64,000 bases of DNA from Paracidovorax oryzae ATCC 19882. Its GTDB lineage: Bacteria > Pseudomonadota > Gammaproteobacteria > Burkholderiales > Burkholderiaceae_C. Below, piece by piece: positions 60,001 through 64,000 of this stretch (the stretch's first letter is position 1; each line of letters opens with the position of its first letter). Position numbers and translations under genes: made by a program. The stretch is from contig NZ_JMKU01000018.1 in the NCBI RefSeq assembly GCF_000687165.1, forward strand, positions 86,016 through 150,015. The letters run 5' to 3'. The notes beneath the pieces were generated by a model, which saw only the letters and a program-made list of their open reading frames with translations, was not told the origin of the DNA and ran no database searches.

Positions 60001-63000
60001 AACTTTCCGCCGAAGGCGCCCGGCAACTGGCTGCGGCCCAGACGCCGGCGCAGGTCGAGGCGGTATGGAGCACTTACGCGAAAACCCATACCTACGACCT
60101 CGCTGGCCGCAGGACCGCGACGGTCGATGCGAACGGCTTTCGCACGCTGTTCTTCTACAACGCGTCGGGGCAGCTCACGCACACGGTCAACGCAATGGGC
60201 GAGCTGGCGGAGACCCGCTACGACGCCCTCGGCCAGGCGGTCGCCCAGATCCGCTATGGCAAACGCATCAACCCGGGCGAACTGACCGGCTCCCTGGCCG
60301 GCGGGCTGGTGAACGGCAAGCTGCTGTCGCTGCTGCAGGCAGCGGCCGATCCGGCGCTTGACCAGGTCACGCGCACGGCCTACACCGCCGCAGGCACGGT
60401 GGCGAGTGCGACGGATGCGGCGGGTTTTTCGAGGAACTACGTCTACAACGCATTCCGGGAGGAAACCCAGCGCACCGAGCCGACGGGTACGGGCGCCACC
60501 GTTACCACGTCGCTGACGCGTTATGACCGGCGGGGGCTGGTGACAGGCCAGACGCGTGATGCGGCTGGCCTGGCCGCCGTGACCACCTACAAATACGACG
60601 CGTTCGGCAACCAGGTCAGCGCGACCGACGCGCTGGGCCGCACCCGCACGCGCACCTTCGACAAGCTCGGCCGCGAGGTGACCAGCACGGACGCGCTGTG
60701 GGCGACGCTCACCACGAAGTACGACGCGTTCAACCGGGTGGTTTCGCAGTTGAATGCGGAGGGCAACACCACCACCTACGCCTACGACGCGAAGAACCGC
60801 ACGGTCACCATCAGCACGGACGAAGGCCTGCTCGTGAAGCAGACCTACAACCGGCACGGCGACATGGTCGAGGTCTCGGACGTCCGCGCCAACGTCACGC
60901 GCTACACCTACGACGCGGACGGGCGCCAGACCGGCTCCTCGCAGGACGTGTGGCATTTCGACAGCTACACCACGGACACGGTCACCACGGGCAAGAGCTA
61001 CGACCGGGCGGGCCGGCTGGTGGAGACCGTCGATGCGAACGGCACGCGCACCACCATCGCCTACGACGCGGCCAACCGGGTTCTGACCCGCACGGTGGAT
61101 GCGGGCGGCCTGTCGCTGGCCACCCAATACGCCTACGATCCCCTGGGGCGGCAGATCCGCATCACGCAGCCCGGCGGCACCGTGACCACGCTGCGCTACG
61201 ACGCCAAGGGGCAGCTCGTCGAGCAGGTCGTGGATCCTGCGGGCCTGGCGCTTTCCACGCGCTATGCCTACGACGCCCAGGGCCACACCCTGGAGGTGAT
61301 CCGGCCTGAAGGAACGCGCACGCGCTATACCTACGACAACGCAGGCCGCCGCATCCGCGAACAGACGGATCCCGACGGGCTGAACCTGACGCGCTCCTAC
61401 ACCTACGACCTGCTGGACAACCTCACCAGCAGCGTGGATGCCAACGGCAACACCAGCTACTACCTCTATGACGATGAAAACCGGCAGACGCTGGCGATCG
61501 ATGGCTCGGGCGCCGTCAGGCAGACGGCCTACGACGCGCTGGGCCGCATCGGCAAGCTGGTCGAATACCGCAACCCCATCACCGACACCACGCTGTTGCA
61601 GCGGTACGCGGCCGGCGGCGCCATCACGGGGACAGGCACCTGGGAGTCTCAGGTGCGTGGGAGCCTCGTGCCTGCCGGTACCGACAGGATCGAGTACCGT
61701 TCGTACGATGCGAACAACTACCTCCAGTCCGTGGTGAACGGGCTCGGCGAGGTGACCACCTTCCTGCGGGACAACAACGGCAGGGTGATGGAGCAGCGCA
61801 GCTTCGCCAACCGCATCGCCGTCGGCGGTGCCGGCGGATGGACGCCGGGAACCTTTCCCACGCCCGTGGCCGACGACGCGCACGACGTGCGCACGCGGAT
61901 GGCGTATGACCAACTGGGGCGCTTGATCGTCAAAGTGGATGGCACGGGCGCGGCCACCAAGTTCCGCTACGACGGTGCAGGCAATGTCGTGGAGCAGGTG
62001 CGCTACGCCAGGCCCATCAACATCACGGTGCCCTGGTACGACGAATCCTTCGTTTTCCAGCTGGCCGACCAGGAGGGCTCTGCGGCCAACGTGGTCGAGA
62101 AGAGCACCTATGACGCCGCGCAGCGACTCGTCTGGCAGAGCGACGGCACGGGCACCGTGACCCAGCTGCGCTACGACGGCGATGGCAACGTCGTCAGGAA
62201 AGTGCGCTTTGCCGCCGCGGTGGTCGCGGGCCGGCCGCCGCAGGAAGTGGTGGCCACCCTTGGCGACCTCGCTACCGACTACGTATATGACGCGGCAGGT
62301 CGCCAGACCTACATGGTCGGCCCGGATGGCGCCGTCGTGGGCAGTGTCTATGACCGCAACGGCAACCTGAAGCAGCGCACTGCCTTCGCGACGGCCGTGG
62401 TCTCACCGCGCGCAGGCGCGGCGGACTCCCTTTATGACCGCACCCGTATCGAGGCCGCCCTCAGCCGGCAGCCAGCGGACCGCACGACCACCTGGGCCTA
62501 TGACGCATCGGACCGGCAGGTGCTGCAGGTGGATGCGTTGGGCGCAGTGACGCAGACCTCCTACGGCAACAACAGCATTTCGAGCCGGGCATATGCCGGA
62601 ACCATCAGCCTGGCCGGACTGCAGGCTGCGGATGTCACGCTGGCACGTGTCCAGGGCATGGTGCAGGGCAGCGTGCAGGACCGGATCACCGTGCAGACGC
62701 TGGATGGTGCGGGCCGCACCGTGCGCACGGTGGATGCGGCCGGTTATGTCGTCGCCCGGGAATATGACGGCACGGGCCAGCTCCGGCATGTCATCGAATC
62801 CGCGGTCCAGGGCGGCGTGGCGTCCACGCAGGACCGCCATACCCGCTATACCTATGACGGTGCAGGCCGGCTCGTCGGGAAGACGGACGCGCTCGGCGGG
62901 CAGCAGAGCCATGCGTACGACGCGCTGGGGAACCGGATCGGGTTCACCAACGAGGTGGGCGCGACCTGGACCTATGCCTACGATCTGGCGGGCCGGCTGG

Positions 63001-64000
63001 TGCGCGAGGTGTCACCCGCCGTGGCCGATGCCCCGTCCGGCATCGTGACTTTGTCAGGGTACGACGCGTTCGGCAATCTCGTGTCGCGCACCGAGGCGGC
63101 GGGCCGCCCGGAAGAGAGCACCACCCGCTACGAATACGACGCCGACGGCCACCAGACGGCGGTGCAGACGCCGCTCACGCGCACGACGGGCCTCTACGAC
63201 GTGGCCGGGCGGCTGATCCAGGCGACGGACGCCAACGGCGTGATGACCTCGCTGGCCTACGACGCGGCCGGCCGGGTGCTCACCCGCATCGTGGACCCGC
63301 TGGGCCTGAACCTGGTCACCCGCTACACCTACGACGCGCTGGGCAACCAGCTGAGCGTGACGGATCCGCAGGGCGTGGTCACCCAGTTCGGCTACGACGC
63401 CAAGGGCCAGCTCATCCGCCAGGCGGTGGACCCCACGGGCCTGAACCTCGTCACCACATTCGCCTACGACAGCGCAGGCCGCCAGGTGAGCGTCACCGAC
63501 CCCAACGGCACGGTCACCCGCTACGAATACGACACCCTGGGCCGCCGGGTGCTGGAAGTGGTGGACCCGTCCACCGCCACGCACGCGGGCCTGAACCTCG
63601 CCAAACGCTACACCTACGACGCGCTGGGCCACGTCACCAGCGCCACCGATGCGCAAGGCCACACCACGCGCTACGCCTACGACGCCGAAGGCCGCCAGCG
63701 CTTCGCGCTGGATGCCGCCGGCAACCTCACCGAGACCGCCTACGACGCGGCCGGCCGCGTGGTCCGCCAGACGCGCTACGCAACGATCATCCAGGCCCCG
63801 GACGGCCTGCCGCTCAACGCCACGGAAGCCCAGCTCAACGGCCTCAAGCGCCCCAACGCGGCGCAGGACCAGACCGAACACCGCATCTACGACGCGGACA
63901 ACCGCGTCACCGCCACGGTCAACGGCGCGGGCGACGTGGTGCGCTTCGCCTACGACGGCGCGGGCCGGGTCATCCAGCGCACGGCCTACGCCCAGCGCCT
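57084..64000 (+). CDS. giant YD/RHS-repeat protein, 3' end beyond window
   Basis: The frame is open from the ATG at 57084 to the right edge (at least 2305 codons) with no frameshift at the points I checked (58020, 60000 and 63000 are in phase). It opens MVGIVSGNGLGFSNSSLATL without signal peptide, PAAR domain or membrane helix. A domain of about 110 residues follows (NEQVFVNVATGNLVISDTDDQ). From about residue 165 onward there are YD repeats of the form YTYDADGNIxxxxDAxG, with well over 50 YD copies. Many pairs are separated by a variable A/S/T/P-rich loop after TRYA. The family forms hollow shells around toxins or surface adhesins. The C-terminus, where a toxin or core motif would sit, is not visible, and no VgrG, Eag or immunity gene is seen on this side. 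Confidence 0.9.
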   Translation, partial: MVGIVSGNGLGFSNSSLATLGQRAAQGNASQGRGNEQVFVNVATGNLVISDTDDQLVAHGGGYQAVRTYNSQGLLNDDNGDNWGTGFYRRQLVLTGQAGQAGSTITLAGRDGATSVFTWDAASSRYVSTDGAGAYDRIESTDSGFVWTDGQTQRREYYGAATGRLEKTVDASGNTTTYTYDADGNIAKVADASGESVQYDYAGGLLMRVRVVDSQGAAVTRTSYAYDALKRLSSVSVDLTPADGSTADGKVYRTTYTYDGDSRRVASIRQSDGTQLSIEYVQSGSDYKVSVLRDALGQAYRFSYDAAASTTQVTDPRGQVSAYAYDTKGQLLSIATPGPGGSRLVQRFEYNGNGDLVRTTDVDGRSVFMAYDAQGNQVLQRDALGNTVTRTFNAQNQLLTETVYAQPDPDGDGAGQPSGALTTRYVYDDANGTSLRFVISAEGRVTEYRRNAYGEAVAVLQHHAAAYPVASLARDAVPNSATVASWTAKQNLQQVRRTDYTLDYRGQTQTATTYASTDTSGNGVSAGSSVTRYVYDPAGRLLQSIDAKGAATAYAYDGLGRLVSTTDGLGQLATMVYDDEDARIVAQAANGLRETRMYDRAGRLVSSQRSDAASADLGTTHFFYDALGRLRASQDASGATSWTLYDEAGRKSAEVGASGSLREYVYNGSGQVTRVIAYATPVDVRLLTAADGSPADVAVAALRPSAAPADRSDWTIYDAAGRAWKTVGADGSVAENFYDGASRLIATRQYAQTIATAALGNAPAASAASPAADASSDRVTRYFYDADGLRTGTLDAEGYLVLSAYDAAGRQASTTRFAKLTDASKRAAGALQDLKPATNSQDIVERRIYDEKSQLVGQVDGAGYLTASEYDANGNLAKQTRYATALKAAVVSAVTTASSLAQIRPAASAQDQVRLYEYDALGRLSAETDYQGTRTEHAYDAAGNRVRSTVAAGTDQARTRLARYDSQGRLVAELSAEGARQLAAAQTPAQVEAVWSTYAKTHTYDLAGRRTATVDANGFRTLFFYNASGQLTHTVNAMGELAETRYDALGQAVAQIRYGKRINPGELTGSLAGGLVNGKLLSLLQAAADPALDQVTRTAYTAAGTVASATDAAGFSRNYVYNAFREETQRTEPTGTGATVTTSLTRYDRRGLVTGQTRDAAGLAAVTTYKYDAFGNQVSATDALGRTRTRTFDKLGREVTSTDALWATLTTKYDAFNRVVSQLNAEGNTTTYAYDAKNRTVTISTDEGLLVKQTYNRHGDMVEVSDVRANVTRYTYDADGRQTGSSQDVWHFDSYTTDTVTTGKSYDRAGRLVETVDANGTRTTIAYDAANRVLTRTVDAGGLSLATQYAYDPLGRQIRITQPGGTVTTLRYDAKGQLVEQVVDPAGLALSTRYAYDAQGHTLEVIRPEGTRTRYTYDNAGRRIREQTDPDGLNLTRSYTYDLLDNLTSSVDANGNTSYYLYDDENRQTLAIDGSGAVRQTAYDALGRIGKLVEYRNPITDTTLLQRYAAGGAITGTGTWESQVRGSLVPAGTDRIEYRSYDANNYLQSVVNGLGEVTTFLRDNNGRVMEQRSFANRIAVGGAGGWTPGTFPTPVADDAHDVRTRMAYDQLGRLIVKVDGTGAATKFRYDGAGNVVEQVRYARPINITVPWYDESFVFQLADQEGSAANVVEKSTYDAAQRLVWQSDGTGTVTQLRYDGDGNVVRKVRFAAAVVAGRPPQEVVATLGDLATDYVYDAAGRQTYMVGPDGAVVGSVYDRNGNLKQRTAFATAVVSPRAGAADSLYDRTRIEAALSRQPADRTTTWAYDASDRQVLQVDALGAVTQTSYGNNSISSRAYAGTISLAGLQAADVTLARVQGMVQGSVQDRITVQTLDGAGRTVRTVDAAGYVVAREYDGTGQLRHVIESAVQGGVASTQDRHTRYTYDGAGRLVGKTDALGGQQSHAYDALGNRIGFTNEVGATWTYAYDLAGRLVREVSPAVADAPSGIVTLSGYDAFGNLVSRTEAAGRPEESTTRYEYDADGHQTAVQTPLTRTTGLYDVAGRLIQATDANGVMTSLAYDAAGRVLTRIVDPLGLNLVTRYTYDALGNQLSVTDPQGVVTQFGYDAKGQLIRQAVDPTGLNLVTTFAYDSAGRQVSVTDPNGTVTRYEYDTLGRRVLEVVDPSTATHAGLNLAKRYTYDALGHVTSATDAQGHTTRYAYDAEGRQRFALDAAGNLTETAYDAAGRVVRQTRYATIIQAPDGLPLNATEAQLNGLKRPNAAQDQTEHRIYDADNRVTATVNGAGDVVRFAYDGAGRVIQRTAYAQR

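Noticed and set aside
56043..61913. Open frame of 1956 codons on the minus strand
   Set aside because: It lies antisense to the LysR gene and the YD-repeat gene. The absence of stops follows from their GC-rich third positions and repetitive codons; it crosses two unrelated genes and the intergenic leader, and its product shows no family motif.
57600..64000. CRISPR-like periodic repeats
   Set aside because: The periodicity is of codons encoding YD repeats in an open frame; units are not identical and there are no constant-length spacers.

Overview
The window is chromosomal DNA from a GC-rich betaproteobacterium of the family Comamonadaceae, most likely Acidovorax/Paracidovorax. The signs are uniformly high third-position GC, an SAH riboswitch in front of ahcY, the rplM-rpsI-bactofilin-erpA run, several divergent LysR units, a DabB/DabA pair and a DUF2917 gene pair. 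I see no rRNA, tRNA, CRISPR array, insertion sequence or prophage. The species call is inference from gene content and style.

Layout. 1-7.1 kb: an acyltransferase cut by the window edge, then the methyl-cycle cluster (SAH riboswitch, ahcY, tlyA, metF), two small envelope genes and rlmJ. 7.3-17.7 kb: a membrane Ser/Thr kinase, ribosomal proteins L13/S9, a DUF6776 protein, bactofilin, the Fe-S carrier erpA, an MFS exporter, and cell-wall recycling/hydrolysis genes (anmK, M23 peptidase) beside tyrS. 17.7-27.1 kb: a LysR/DUF2917 locus with duplicated operators, a BLUF photoreceptor divergent from a Crp/Fnr regulator, glmU and glmS (UDP-GlcNAc synthesis) flanking an orphan soluble histidine kinase and an Lrp-DMT exporter pair.

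27.2-37.3 kb: a metal-uptake operon (DUF2946, TonB receptor, PepSY protein), a LysR divergent from dabB-dabA (inorganic-carbon uptake), a frameshifted AAA-ATPase relic, and a 26-residue membrane mini-protein. 37.3-50.7 kb: a hydrolase, a chemoreceptor, a Leu-type binding protein and a porin, then an operon of dipeptide-type ABC transporter genes ending in a CocE-type hydrolase, with a divergent LysR. 50.8-57 kb: CYTH-CHAD protein, a ribbon-helix-helix regulator with a phased operator, a PHB-depolymerase-like esterase, rnk, and a YeiH-LysR divergent pair.

57.1-64 kb (running off the edge): one uninterrupted reading frame of at least 2305 codons made of YD/RHS repeats with a regular super-repeat organisation and no secretion signal. 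The less ordinary observations are this protein, a dispersed 3'-UTR element with compensatory hairpin changes, the RHH operator lying inside a core promoter, the 13-codon leader peptide coupled to the ABC permease, and the BLUF/Crp pair.
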